A DNA stretch of 64,000 nt from Oegoconia quadripuncta (lineage: Eukaryota; Arthropoda; Insecta; Lepidoptera; Autostichidae), in NCBI GenBank assembly GCA_949316235.1, contig OX438749.1, positions 18,244,414 to 18,308,413 of the forward strand, read 5' to 3'. A program made the translations under genes and the position numbers. The notes under the pieces are model-generated. The model saw only the letters and a program-made list of their open reading frames with translations, was not told the DNA's origin and ran no database searches. Below, one piece after another: positions 45,701-56,956 of the stretch (position 1 is the first letter of the stretch; each line of letters starts with the position of its first letter).

Positions 45701-46261
45701 CTTAGATATAGTCTTAGTGTTATGTAGTGAGTAGTTAAATCACGTTACATTAGTAGTTAAGAGCGTAATGTTTCACCAATAAACCTCTATGTAGTTAGGC
45801 CATAAACTTGGATTAAAGCAAGCAATGGGTCACAATTTAGTGAACAATAAAAAAGATATTTGTTTTTACCATCTTTTGAGACCACATGAGGCAATAAATG
45901 TTATGATTTTGAAGATCATTATTTTATACTTTCTTATACAGGAAAAGGCTTTTCACGACATCATTAATATCAAAATCTATTAATTTAACGTAACATAACT
46001 TACGTAAGTAGCGCGTGGAACTTGGAAGAGGCTGAACCACGATGACAAATGGATGTCCGGAAACCGTAAGAGTAAAAGTTGCCCGCAACTTTATAAATCA
46101 GAAATTTACGGGAATTGTTGGCGAATTCCGGTATCCCTGCGGACGCGGAGCGCTTACAAAGGGTTAATTTGAAGTTATGTACCTACTTCTTATGTATTTG
46201 AGTTGAAGGGAGATCGTGATTAACTTTAAGCTACATTAATTCATTCGATGCAATCATGACA
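45701..46261. other. No supported feature
   Basis: Contains a GC-richer patch at 46115-46160 (gcggacgcggagcgc) without gene context. Confidence 0.4.
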
Positions 46262-46312
46262 GTCAATAGTCAAAAAGGCTTTATTAAGTGTACAGGATAC
46301 ACTTAAAATAGT
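46262..46312 (-). mobile_element. LINE copy A 3' UTR, second half
   Basis: The reverse complement reads ctattttaagtgtatcctgtac...aataaagcctttttgac, corresponding to ctattttaagtgtactctgtg...aaataaagcaactttgac in the copy at 59840-59890. It is the missing end of LINE A, separated from it by X plus LINE B. Confidence 0.65.
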
Positions 46313-46383
46313 AAAATTTTCCAATTTTCCCCGACTGCCCAAGAAAAAAGGGTTATATTTTTCGAGTGTATTCCGAAATGTAT

Positions 46384-47643
46384 AAATCAAAATCAAAATC
46401 AAAATCAAAATATTTTTTATTTCATAGGATAAAATTATCACTTGAAAACGTCACTATTAATATTAATATTACATTATAGTTTAAATTTACTGCTCATTCA
46501 CAAAGCTGACTCCCCAGAGAAGAACGAGCAAGAAACTCTAGGGTTGCTCTTTTAAACAGATTATAGGTTGCGATTTGATAATTATATGATTAGACAGCTA
46601 TGTCCATGCTTGCTTATCATTCAAATAGTCAGTGATTTTATAATAGCCTTTTGTTAATAATTTCTGTTTTATGATTGCTTTAAATTTATTTAAAGGCATA
46701 TTTTGAAAGTCTACTGGAACCTTATTATAAAAGCGTATACATTGCCCTTTGAAGGATTTACTAACTTTGTGAAGTCGGCTAACATAAATAGATAACTGGT
46801 TCTTATTCCTTGTATTAACATTGTGCCTATCACTATTTTTAGCGAATAAGGTTATATTTTTTTTTGCATATAACAAATTCTCATAAATGTATTGAGATGC
46901 CATTGTTAAGATATTAATTTCCTTAAACTTATCTCTAAGAGACTCTCTAGGTCCTAATTTATAAATGGCACGAATAGCACGCTTCTGCAGAACAAAAATC
47001 ATATGTATGTCAGCAGCGTTTCCCCACAACAATATGCCATATGACATCAAACTGTGGAAATAGCTAAAGTAAACCAGTCTTGCGGTATGAACGTCTGTTA
47101 AATTTCTGATTTTTTTGACTGCATACGCAGCAGAAGCAAGCTTTTTCGCTAGTTTCTCAATATGAGGCCCCCACTGAAGCTTAGCATCCAATGTCAGTCC
47201 TAAAAAGACAGTAGTGTCTACAAGGTCCAATTTTTCGCCTCGTACAAATATGTCAATAGGCATTTGTTTAACATTAGGTAAAGTAAATTTTAAGCATTTA
47301 GTTTTTTTTTCATTCAAAAGAAGATTATTTACTGTAAACCAGTTAACAAGTTCAAAAATAGCAGTGTTTACATCGTCACAAGATGATTGATATCTCTTAA
47401 CTTTAAATAGCACAGAGGTGTCATCTGCAAACAATACTATTTCACATCTATTCCGGGCAAGATGAGGCAAGTCATTAATGTACACAAGAAACAAAAATGG
47501 TCCTAGAATTGAACCTTGTGGCACGCCCATATGGACCTCAGACCCAGAGGACTTAGTGCCATTAACATCTACCCTCTGAATTCTATTATACAAGTATGAT
47601 TTTAAAAGATTCAAAGCCTGACCTTGTATGCCGTAATGGCGTA
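46384..47643 (-). mobile_element. LINE copy B (same family), inserted in repeat X
   Basis: On the minus strand the element begins inside RT (CGCCATTACGGC, i.e. RHYGIQG) and runs to a 3' UTR with the shared ttaaaagagcaacc block (46500-46556) and a tail of TTTTGA repeats (46386-46411). Repeat X flanks both ends: 47643-47825 before it, and about 46325-46383 after it (cactcgaaaaatataaccc). Bases resembling tatac at both junctions may be the target duplication. Confidence 0.88.
46598..47643 (-). CDS. Partial LINE reverse transcriptase, copy B
   Basis: An uninterrupted frame of about 347 LINE-derived codons; a nominal ATG further upstream (47683) would add 14 codons translated from repeat X and is not the natural start. 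Visible are GVPQGSILGPFLFLVYIN, EIVLFADDTSV (active site) and VFLGLTLDAKLQWGPHI, and the conserved end SKSFKGQCIRFYNKVPVDFQ...TDYLNDKQAWT. It is very similar to the ORF at 57134-59653. Motifs upstream of RT block B are missing because of the 5' truncation, so it cannot act alone. Confidence 0.88.
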
Positions 47644-47825
47644 TACATGTACGTATGTATGTATGTCTGTTCCTTTGGCGCATCCTGTAGCCTAAACGGC
47701 TTGACCGATTTCGAAGTGCTTGGTGTCGATCCCTGGAGTGCCATCGGGTACATTTTATGGTATAAAATCAACATGGCGCCCGTACAATGCAAAATATGCT
47801 GGCAGGTATTTTGGTTTTTAAACTT
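47643..47825 (-). repeat. Repeat X, 5' part, next to LINE copy B
   Basis: Reverse complement of the X consensus: gtacgggcgccatgttg, ccataaaatgtacc, cactccagggatcgac, gtttaggctacagga and then catacatacatacg, where LINE B starts. The remaining X piece lies on the far side of LINE B at about 46325-46383. Confidence 0.8.
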
Positions 47826-47925
47826 ATTTTAAGCTACTACTTGTTCAAAAGGTAATTTCCCCTGAGAAAAACAGGCAGGAAATTGTAGGGTTGCTCTTTT
47901 AAAAAACAGGTTTTTAGGGTTCCAT
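47826..47925 (-). mobile_element. LINE copy A 3' UTR, first half (split by X)
   Basis: The reverse complement reads ttaaaagagcaaccctac...ctcaggggaaatta...gaacaagtagtagctta, matching the 3' UTR of the intact copy at 59750-59830. Its continuation (ctattttaagtgtatcctg, aataaagcctttttgac) is found at about 46265-46310, beyond X and LINE B. Confidence 0.75.
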
Positions 47926-47927
47926 AG

Positions 47928-47978
47928 TCATTAAGAAACCTTTACAGTTTCGCCATGTCTGTCCGTCTGTCTGTCTGT
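47928..47978 (-). repeat. Dispersed repeat with (GTCT)n end
   Basis: agggttccatagtcattaag, aaacctttacagtttcgcc and atgtctgtccgtctgtctgt, a widespread lepidopteran repeat end, between LINE A and SINE-D. Confidence 0.5.
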
Positions 47979-48345
47979 CCGAGCCTTAGCTCAGTGGCTC
48001 TTAGTACTAGCAAGCTATAGCTTTTTAGTACTAAGAGGTATAGCTATATGCCAAATTATATTAGCATATACAAATTAATCCCCAATTTGGGAGGTCCGGG
48101 TTCGATTCCCAGGCAACCAACCAACCAAGCTTTTAAATTTAATATAATTACTAATGTGCATTTACCCGACTACTCTTAAAACGGTGTAGGAAAACATCGT
48201 GAGGAAACCTGCATGCCTGAGAAATAAAAATTCCAAGGCATGTGAAGTCCCCAACCCGCATTGGGCCAGCGTGGTGGATTCTCCCTCATTATACTAGGAA
48301 AGGCCTATATCCCTGCAGTGGGATGTTTACGGGCTGATGATGATG
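47979..48345 (+). mobile_element. SINE-D with B box and gatgat tail
   Basis: The A-box-like segment cgagccttagctcagtggc lies about 60 bp further from the B box (gaggtccgggttcgattccc) than usual, because of an insertion near 48005-48060. The body has aacggtgtaggaaaacatcg, ggcatgtgaagtccccaacc and atccctgcagtgggatgttt, then gatgatgatgat. Confidence 0.8.
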
Positions 48346-48349
48346 ATAC

Positions 48350-49221
48350 ACGTTAATCATACCGACAAAATGGTAAAACAAAATAAAACTAGTTACTACT
48401 CTTAGGAACTGCATTTACATTATTCCAAAATGAATTGTCTTTGTCATTTGTTTCCTCACACCGATAACAGCCTTGAAGTCCACTGCTGGGCTTGTGGTTT
48501 GGCGATCACTCATTTATATATGATCGTAAGTAACAATCATATCTTACTAGTGCTAAAAGAAGGCAGAGGAAAATACTGCTCGTCAAAAAAGCATAATAAA
48601 ACTCATTAAAATCTATTATCATAAAATTTCTAAACGAGTCTCTATTCCATAATTATTCCAGCTCGCAGTCAAAAGATTTTCAATGCGGATTTATTCAAAA
48701 CATCTTTGAGATCACAGGGCAGCGAAATTAAATTCCGTCCGAACGATCGCGAGAGGCAGCTGGACGAAAATATCTCAAAAATTGTAAGGAGAAATTTAAT
48801 CACAACTCGACGTTGCTTTCGTAAGGATTTTAGGTTATTTTCATTCATCGTTATTATACTGTGTCATCGTTATAGCTATTTCGTCATACGTCAGTTGCTT
48901 TTGAAAAGTCGAGTAATTTTAAAAAGTCGTTTTTAAATAATTCATTATATTTTCTTTTTGAGGAGCGAAGTTAACACTCTCGCGGACACTGAACTTCTAT
49001 TAGTATATGGGAACGCGCCTGGCTGTGTTGTTTCTTTATTTTGAAAACCTAAGTGAGAGAGGGGTTGCGCTGAAAACCAGCGCTGTCAATTGCCATACGA
49101 CATATTGGCAGCAAATGCTGACGCCCAATCCCTTTGCCACAAATACATTTAATTATGCAAAATGTTACACCTACGAAATTGTCTGTATTTGTTGTCAATA
49201 AATAGTTTTTCTTTCTTTTTT
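48350..49221. other. No supported feature
   Basis: A 76-codon frame at 48706-48936 is Arg-rich at its start but has no recognised domain or splice sites. Confidence 0.4.
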
Positions 49222-49352
49222 TCTATTGTGTGATGAATACGAACATTTATTCCCGAGTCATGGATGTTTATATAAATATCTAGTATCCATAGCACAAGCT
49301 TTGCTTAGTTTGGGACTAGATGATTGCTGTAAGTGTCCGAAATATTTATTTT
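49222..49352 (+). mobile_element. SINE-A 3' half
   Basis: tgtgtgatgaatacgaacat, ctagtatccatagcacaagc, gtaagtgtccgaaatattta; the tRNA head is missing. Confidence 0.8.
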
Positions 49353-49529
49353 TAATATTATTATTTATTTATGTCTGGTTCACTGTCCGGGAAAGTGTTA
49401 AGCACTGTCTGGCGCAGTCACTCCTTGAATGGGTGACGACTAGTTGTATTTAAATACGAATGTAGTCGGTGGCCTAACAAGGGCGGCTTAAACACATTGA
49501 CTGTCAGGTGCAACCAGTCTGGCACAAAC

Positions 49530-49655
49530 TTGAAGCATTTATTTCAACGTAAGATACATGATATCATTTGTTGAATGACAATTTAAATCTACTGGAAATA
49601 ATAAAAGGGCTTATTACATTTATCTGTCAGTCAGTATGTCCAAGCTGCTATCGAA
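49530..49655 (+). repeat. Dispersed repeat S, second copy
   Basis: agcatttatttcaacgtaag, atatcatttgttgaatgac, ctgtcagtcagtatgtccaa. Confidence 0.65.
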
Positions 49656-49798
49656 AAGGGAAATCAGCATTGATAAAAGATCGACAAATTCACGAGTCCG
49701 CCCAGCGCTCGTGTTATGGACTATGGCCCATACCCTCTACCATTGAGAGCAGGCTGTGCCTCAGCAATGGGGACGTGTAAGGCTGATGAATGCATCAT

Positions 49799-49842
49799 AA
49801 TGTTTTTTATGCACAACGGGTTAGTTCTTGACCTCAATCACA
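49799..49842 (-). mobile_element. SINE-B tail fragment
   Basis: tttttatgcacaacgggtta and cttgacctcaatcaca, the reversed last ~40 bp of SINE-B. Confidence 0.7.
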
Positions 49843-49894
49843 TGATGATGTATGATGATAAAATATACATTTTTACAGGATGCACTTCGGTGTT

Positions 49895-50165
49895 GGAATT
49901 ACACAATCTTATTCCACCATCGCCATTTCATCTTCGGACTACTAGGCGTGGGGAGGGATTCCACCCGTATGTAGTTAACATACCGAACATTCGCACTAAG
50001 CGCCAAGCCAAGCATGGAACTCCCTTCCGGCGTCAGTCTTTCCTGAATCCTACAACCTTGGGATCTTCAAGAGCAGGGTGAATAGGCATCTACTGAGATC
50101 GCGTGCTTCATCTTCGGCCACATCGTCACTTCCCATCAGGTGAGATTGTGGTCAAACACGTATCC
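49895..50165 (+). pseudogene. LINE RT C-terminus
   Basis: The frame gives IPPSPFHLRTTRRGEGFHPY, VVNIPNIRTKRQAK, and after a small shift AWNSLPASVFPESYNLGIFK and SRVNRHLLRSRASSS, ending at catcaggtgagattgtggtc. The order (R-T-x-R-R-G..FHPY ... WNSLPASVFP ... FK) is typical of lepidopteran LINE ends. Confidence 0.75.
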
Positions 50166-50254
50166 AGTTAACCATAGAAAATATATATATGTTGTGAATA
50201 TATTTTTTGTTATTGAACAATAAAATGAATATAACTAAAACTCACCCTCTGTCA

Positions 50255-50390
50255 CATGTGAATTTCAGTTTTTTTCGAGTGGGTGATTCGTGGATGTTGT
50301 TTCATGCATTACACTTTTTATTTTTGGAACACCCAAACACTTACTTTTGGGATGTCTCTGACCACTCCATTAGGAGAAAAGGCGTGACAT
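50255..50390 (+). repeat. Dispersed repeat H, partial
   Basis: gggtgattcgtggatgttgt, ttggaacacccaaacactta; related to 44800-44885. Confidence 0.45.
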
Positions 50391-50764
50391 CATATATGTA
50401 GGTGTGTAAATGTAAAGAATATTTATAACAAAAATCTTAAATAGAATAGATGTAAGGCCATGGAACATGTTCCCTCGCATAGGCAGAACACATGATCCAA
50501 AGCGCCGGTTAGTAGCAGGGCACCCAGGCTGGCTGAGCTGCTGGCCCAGGTTGCTGAATAAAAATTTATGTAAATATCCATAACTCGGGAATTAATCTTC
50601 GAACCTGTAAGTGTTGATTTCGAAGGCACGGTCAATACTCACTACACCAATCCGTAGTCAACAATGTAATAAATATGAAATTATAATAAAAAAGTAACAT
50701 TTATAACACAGAAATGGGTCTATTTCATAAACACGCCCTCTATTTCTAATCACCTTCATTCATA

Positions 50765-50945
50765 ATGCGAACAGCCAAGGCATGGAACTCCCTTCCGGCG
50801 TCAGTCTTTCCTGAATCTTACAACCTTGGATCTTCAAGAGCAGGGTGAAGAGGCATCCACTGAGATCGCGTGCTTCATCCTCGATAACATCCTTACTTTC
50901 CATCAGGTGAGATTGTGGTCAAACGCGTATCCAGTTAATAATACA
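50765..50945 (+). pseudogene. LINE RT C-terminus, shorter copy
   Basis: TAKAWNSLPASVFPESYNLG then SFKSRVKRHPLRSRASSSIT, and the same 3' end as the copy at 49895. The two copies lie 870 bp apart in the same orientation and are about 90% alike by eye. Confidence 0.75.
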
Positions 50946-51289
50946 AAAAAAAAATAAAAAAAAATAATGATACTATAAAGATGATCTAACTCCTCAATAT
51001 CTGACGTTTTGAGTAAAAAGTTATGATGTTAGATGAGGTACGAATTGGTCTATAGCTGAGTCAATAGAGAGGGCGTACGTAATAAAATAGTATTGATTTA
51101 ATTATTTGGCCTTGACTAGGGTGGTTTGAGTCATCGTGTCACTGAACTTAGCATCTGATAGAACGCCTTACGGTAAGTGACTGGTAAATACAAAAAAGAA
51201 ATAACAATGTCATCATCATATCAGTCACAGGAAGTCCTCTGATGAACATAGGCCTCTCCCATAGAATTCTAGAGTGACCGGTTGGACGC

Positions 51290-51618
51290 GGCCTGCATCC
51301 AGCACATTTTGTATTTTGCGGGCGTCAAGTTGGATTTTGTACCATAAAATGTAACCTATTAGTTACATTTACATTGTTAGCGTGAATTTCTGCATATACT
51401 ATTTGTGCTACGATACGGAGGTACGATAATGACCGTCCTCAAACTTTTTATTGAGTGAACATGTGCCATGGCTCATACACTCACAAAAATGCAATGCTTG
51501 CATGAACGAGTTAATAGCAAATATAATCATTCTGCCTGCCCTATGACAAAACGCTGTGCACGCCACTGCATACTCCATATACATACCTACACTTGAAAAA
51601 TATTATCCTCCTTCCTTG
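51290..51618 (+). repeat. Repeat X with an internal insertion
   Basis: acattttgtattttgcgggc and ggattttgtaccataaaatg at the start, cctacacttgaaaaatatta and cctccttcc at the end. About 190 bases in the middle do not match X. Confidence 0.6.
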
Positions 51619-51942
51619 AGCAATGTCCGACTCTAACAAATCTTTCCACAAACGACTATTACCTACGAAGTTAACAATAATTTTATTAAAAAGCGCGTTT
51701 CTACCAATCACCTATTTCTTACGTTCACTGTCTGAGTACTTATTTTTTAATATATCTCTATTTTTCGATGTCGTCCAATGTATACCTACAAATGTAGTAA
51801 TTTATCAGCGATCACCAGATCTAGGACAAAAATATATACCTCCATTAATGTTTTAAAATTACATAGATTGATATGTACGTGTAGTAGAATAGGACCAACC
51901 CTTCTCTGCTCATGGGTGTCGTAATAGGCGACTAAGGCATTA

Positions 51943-53608
51943 TACAATGTGTCCCGGAGAGAAGTGACCAGCGGGCGTAGTTTGAAAATTTATACAAAAT
52001 TATCGATAAATCATTTAAATTTAGAGACCTAACTGCTTTTGTTTTTAAAAAATTGTTAATTCTTTTTTTTTAATAGACATCTCTGACCTTCTGCACTATT
52101 TTAGTCATAATTTCTTTGTTTTTACGTCTTTCCCAATTCTTTTTTTTTAATTCAGTGCTGTTATTATTATTCATCAAATTAAGTTATGAAAATTATCCCA
52201 AAACAAATAAATAATTTATTAAAAAAGAAATAAACTTAAAATTCGACCAACAAAACTGTATTTCTTTAAGTTTAAAAATAAAAAAACGAAAAATGTCCCT
52301 ATAACATCATGTTTTTTTTTAATTATTATGATACTACATGATATTCTCTAAAATATCCTCGAACAATGTTTTTAGTTATTTCAAATAAATGTGAACGTAC
52401 GAGACATTGAAATTGACCTTTTATGCTCCAGTAACTAGATAGAGATAAGTTTAAAAAAATGAAAGTAATGTTTTAAGCAGTTTATTTGCACATTTAAGTG
52501 TTTTGTTATTACAATGAATCATTTTGATTTTAACATGATAGTTTAATAATAAATAAAAGATACTTAATTTGTTAAAATGGTTGTTTATTAAGAAAAATCA
52601 GGTAATTAATTAATTATGTTTTCAAAATGACCGCCGTCAGCGGTTATGCAGGCCAGGGCCCTAAATGACATCCTTAGTGTAGTTCGCCTTATTTCTGCAT
52701 GATTCTGCGCTATTTCTGCGGCAGCAGCATCGATTCTCTGTTTCAGCTGGTCTCTTGAAATTATTGGCACAGCATAAACTTTTTGCTTCATGTAGCCCCA
52801 GAAATAATAATCAAGAGGCGTCAAGTCTGGTGACCTCGGGGGCCATGCTACTGGACCGCCTCTGCCAATCCATCTTGGATAATTTTCATTGGCCTGGCCT
52901 GCATAACCGCTGACGGCGGTCATTTTGAAAACATAATTAATTAATTACCTGATTTTTCTTAATAAACAACCATTTTAACAAATTAAGTATCTTTTATTTA
53001 TTATTAAACTATCATGTTAAAATCAAAATGATTCATTGTAATAACAAAACACTTAAATGTGCAAATAAACTGCTTAAAACATTACTTTCATTTTTTTAAA
53101 CTTATCTCTATCTAGTTACTGGAGCATAAAAGGTCAATTACAATGTCTCGTACGTTCACATTTATTTGAAATAACATAAAACATTATTCGAGGATATTTT
53201 AGAGAATATCATGTAGTATCATAATAATTAAAAAAAAACATGATGTTATAGGGACATTTTTCGTTTTTTTATTTTTAAACTTAAAGAAATACAGTTTTGT
53301 TGGTCGAATTTTAAGTTTATTTCTTTTTTAATAAATTATTTATTTGTTTTGGGATAATTTTCATAACTTAATTTGATGAATAATAATAACAGCACTGAAT
53401 TAAAAAAAAAAGAATTGGGAAAGACGTAAAAACAAAGAAATTATGACTAAAATAGTGCAGAAGGTCAGACATGTCTATTAAAAAAAAAGGATTAACAATT
53501 TTTAAAAAACAAAAGCAGTTAGGTCTCTAAATTTAAATGATTTATCGATAATTTTGTATAAATTTTCAAACTACGCCCGCTGGTCACTTCTCTCCGGGAC
53601 ACATTGTA
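51943..53608. mobile_element. 1.67-kb near-perfect palindromic Tc1/mariner-type element
   Basis: The left arm 51943-52654 and right arm 52896-53608 are inverted copies of about 710 bp with very few differences, separated by about 241 bp of unique sequence. Both ends read TACAATGTGTCCCGGAG and are flanked by TA, as expected for IS630/Tc1/mariner elements. The unique centre plus the inner arm edges encode the C-terminal third of a transposase. The long arms are far longer than normal TIRs and include part of the coding region (tgaccgccgtcagcggtta), so the element is a rearranged, head-to-head derivative. Transcription through it would give an extensively paired hairpin RNA. Confidence 0.88.
52606..52900 (-). 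pseudogene. C-terminal fragment of a DDE (Tc1/mariner) transposase
   Basis: About 95 codons read RWIGRGGPVAWPPRSPDL, then PLDYYFWGYMKQKVY and DADGGHFENIIN-like codons to a stop inside the left arm. The SPDLTPLDYYFWG block is the third-acidic-residue motif of the DDE_3 catalytic domain. The first two catalytic Asp residues and the DNA-binding domain are absent. The nominal ATG at 52923 lies in the inverted right arm, so the first ten residues are not transposase. Exact subfamily is not resolved. Confidence 0.8.
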
Positions 53609-53629
53609 TACATTGTATTACTTACAACA

Positions 53630-53710
53630 GTAATGGGCAGTAGCGTCAGTGGTGTTGAGCTCCCAAAAAATCTGCAATCGCTAACCCTTGGCGATTAGGG
53701 CAAATCCTCC
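53630..53710 (+). repeat. Dispersed repeat K, second copy
   Basis: atgggcagtagcgtcagtgg, agctcccaaaaaatctgcaa, tcgctaacccttggcgatta. Confidence 0.55.
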
Positions 53711-53734
53711 CTCGGAAAGATGGGAAAACTTATA

Positions 53735-53870
53735 ATTTTTAAATTATATGTGTTTTTATTTACAAAAAAATGTATTTATCAACCATCTGGTATCCATAAT
53801 GTAAGCCATTAGGCTTAGGCTTGCTTAGTGTGGATCTACATGGATGGCGCTGTGTGTGCTTCATCTTCTT
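53735..53870 (+). mobile_element. SINE-A variant 3' half
   Basis: tttttatttacaaaaaaatg, accatctggtatccataatg and the end ggatggcgctgtgtg match the 3' half at 43985-44085. Confidence 0.65.
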
Positions 53871-54565
53871 GCCTGGCTAACATTTATTTGGGGTCAGCGC
53901 AGTACGTCTTGTTCTTCCAATCTACTCTGTCAGTCTCATCATTGACGTCCTATTTCGTTCGTGTATATGCAAACATATTTATTTATTTACAATAGCTAAC
54001 CAATGACTGACGTTAAAGCGGATTAACGCGGGTGTTTCGCCGGGGTTTGTCAAGACTGCTAGCAGAAACTAGTAGAGGCAATAATTAGATCAATCTAATA
54101 CTACCCTGCGGCATATTACCTCCGAGCTTTCCTTTGTGTAGCCTTGGTTTGAATTTTTCAGTAAAACACGTAATACCTGAGTCACAACCTTTATCGTTTG
54201 CTCCACTGAAACATTTCCTACCCGGTCAGGACTTAGGTTTAAAAGAAACCTCTAGGTGTAAGATAAATTATGACATCTACACAAGCCATAGTATCATACA
54301 ATTGATTAACTACTCGCGTGGGGTTAATTTGGATCCCTGTGATAGATAGATTCATATTCATTTATTCATGCTTTCATGTGTAGGTTTCATATTAGGTCTT
54401 AAAAAAACAGTATCCATATATGAGTCCCTGTAAACAACAGATTCTAAGTAATCTAAAATATAATAAATTGTATTTACTATCTAGATATCACGATATTATT
54501 TATTATTATGTGTATCTATTCATTGTTAATATTAATATTATGTAATTGTAAATATTTTGTACATT
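53871..54565. other. No supported feature
   Basis: AT-rich; nothing recognised. Confidence 0.5.
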
Positions 54566-54610
54566 TTTAAGTATTAAACAGATAAGCCCTCCATCTGTTT
54601 AATACTTAAA
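54566..54610. repeat. Perfect 18-bp-stem hairpin
   Basis: tttaagtattaaacagat, 9-base loop aagccctcc, atctgtttaatacttaaa. No neighbouring gene explains it. Confidence 0.85.
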
Positions 54611-55892
54611 TTTTTCATTTATCTTCCATGTATTCATGAATCGTATAGTATTATTTTACAATTAATATACATTTCAATTTGTTGCAGAATATTTTATCTT
54701 TTTGCTTTTTTTTAATACGTCAGGTTATTATATACAGGGTGAATTTGAATTAGTGTAATTACCACTGTATGATGACTCCACTCTTGGTTACGAACAACTT
54801 TCCCCAAGGAACCATAGTCGCATTCGATCAAAAAATTTTCGATTACACATACAAAGTAAACCATTCTGAAACCATCTTTAGTATGGAAGTCCAATAATTT
54901 CCGGCTGGTGACTCCACTCGCAGGTCGCAATATAAAAAACTATACCAAGTTTCCTAAAAGCTCCCTAGATCCGTACCTGGTGTTCACCAGCATTACTCAG
55001 TACCACCGCACCCCTTTCCGTGAAGCGAACCTGTAATACGATTCCAACAATGAATCAAACAATGAATACCTGAGCTACGCCGGCAAAGTAACAACAATGC
55101 GTTTTCTATTGTCTGTGAAATAATCAGCGGCAAGTACAAAATGTTTTGTTGTTCGTTCCTTCTTTCCAGAATAAGGTATCTCGGAAGTATAACAGGGAGC
55201 GGTTAGGTTTATAAATTGGATGTAGTGTGTCTTAGTTGCTGGATAAATTTTCAAACGCACATTTTTAGGCGTCCCATGACCATCGTAAAAAAACTATAAT
55301 TTAAAACAGATTAAACGCATGTTTTTTCAAAATGTTTATATATCCCAATAATAGTAAAAAAAAAAGATTGTAATAAATATATAAAACTTACAAGAAATAA
55401 TGCGTTGAATATCGGTGGCAATAAACATCATTTCGGTGGCGCAAAATTAAAAAAAATATATTTCTCCAAACTATTGTGTTCTAAAACGCGCCTTATAAAT
55501 TATTAGGTTCACTGTTCCATAAACTATAAAATAAAGTATTCGTTTTGGTTGAACTTTAAAAAAAATGAAAAAATGCACCACAGAAATGACGCCAAAAAAG
55601 CCGTTTCAAAAATTTACCCTGCTACATATGGTTGAAACTAAATTATCTATTAGGTGTTAGGTGTTATGAGTTTTTTTTACCGTAAGGTACAAAAATTGGG
55701 CATATTATGTAAGTGAAATAGAAGGTATTGGCATAGGTAGTTTAATTTTTTTTCTTCAAAACCACAAAAATTAATAAAACGTTGTGTCATTTGACGTTCG
55801 AGTTTGTAGCGTATTGCACATAATTCCATTATTATTTATTAAAAATATGTGTTCCAATTAAAAGTCGCATGATAGGAACCCTACGAGTAAGA
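54611..55892. other. Unassigned; possible old transposon at 54730
   Basis: tatacagggtgaatttgaatt at 54732 resembles the ends of some insect DNA transposons, but no matching opposite end was found. The frames at 54712-54930 and 55075-55260 (both minus) are motif-free. Confidence 0.3.
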
Positions 55893-56462
55893 GTCGTTTA
55901 AGAAAAATAGTGATATACATAATGGTAACACCAGATATAAAAATAAACTTACTGTTCATGTCAGCCGTTTACACAAAGTCACTAAGTCATTTAAAGGGCA
56001 ATGTGTACGCTTTTATAATAAGCTTCCAGTGGATATTCAAAATTTACCTTTAATTAAAATTATTTACCAAAGACTATTATAAAATTTCTCACTATCTGGA
56101 TGATAAGCAAGCATGGACATAGACCGCTCGGCGATATTCAGTCTAATTATACAATAAATAAATTCGTTTATTTCCCTCCACAATTCGTACATTACAGTAT
56201 TATAGATACAATTACACTATAAAAAATTGTGGGCGACTGATGCCTAAACTAGGCAGTAGCCTGTATTTCAGGTCATCAGGTCCTCCCCCATTACAACTTT
56301 ATAATATAAGTGTAACCCAAACTTATTTTAAAAGAGCAACTCTTGAGTTTCTTGCTCGTTCTTCTCTGGGGGAATCAGCTTTGTGAATGAGCAATAACGT
56401 CAAAACTTTATAAGATAAAAAATGTGAGGTTTTCAAGTGATAATTTTTATCCTACGAAATAA
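55893..56462 (+). mobile_element. LINE copy C, 3' end only, frameshifted
   Basis: From 55893 the sequence matches the last ~75 codons of the LINE ORF (aaaaatagtgatatacat..., then VHVSRLHKVTKSFKGQCVRF and VPVDIQNLPL-like codons) with small indels, ending at tggatgataagcaagcatggacatag (stop at 56119). The shared 3' UTR block follows at 56320-56400. It is an old, short, truncated copy. Confidence 0.85.
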
Positions 56463-56956
56463 TTTTTTTTTTATTTTTTTTTGAGTACCCCTTATTGCAT
56501 GAATGATAAACAAAAAATGAAATCAGCCCTCGTGGCATGACAGGCGCTATAATGGTTTATGCGAGATAATAATTGTCCTGCTTATTCGCTTGGACGAAAT
56601 ATACAACTATTCCACTCTCACTCCTACGTCGCGCGCGACAAACGATATCATGCTAAGCAGGCAGATGTATTTTATATTTCATTAAATGACTTACCTACTG
56701 ATCGTCTAAAAATATATTTTGGCAACTGTAATTTGCATAATTGTTCACTGATTTTATATCTTAGTTAAGAGATTGCTGCGGGCACGTACTACTTGATACA
56801 ATCTTGCGTACCTCTGCCTCTGTAGCATGATAGGGTTTGTCGCGCGCGACATAAACGTTTATCGCGCCTCTCATGCGACACATACATAAACACTCATGAT
56901 TAACGAACTGGGGAGCTCGCATATCTCTAAATATACAACTAAAAATAACTATTTAA
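56463..56956. other. No supported feature
   Basis: T-run after LINE C, then sequence with two cgcgcgac words (56632 and 56832); nothing recognised. Confidence 0.4.

Noticed and set aside
43212..49655. Direct repeats S (43205 and 49530) as LTRs of one element
   Set aside because: They lie 6.3 kb apart but the interior holds SINE, LINE and other unrelated insertions, with no LTR-type coding, primer-binding site or TG...CA ends.
52899..52923. ATG at 52923 as the start of a complete 105-residue protein
   Set aside because: The first ten codons are sequence of the opposite palindrome arm; the real transposase part has no start here.
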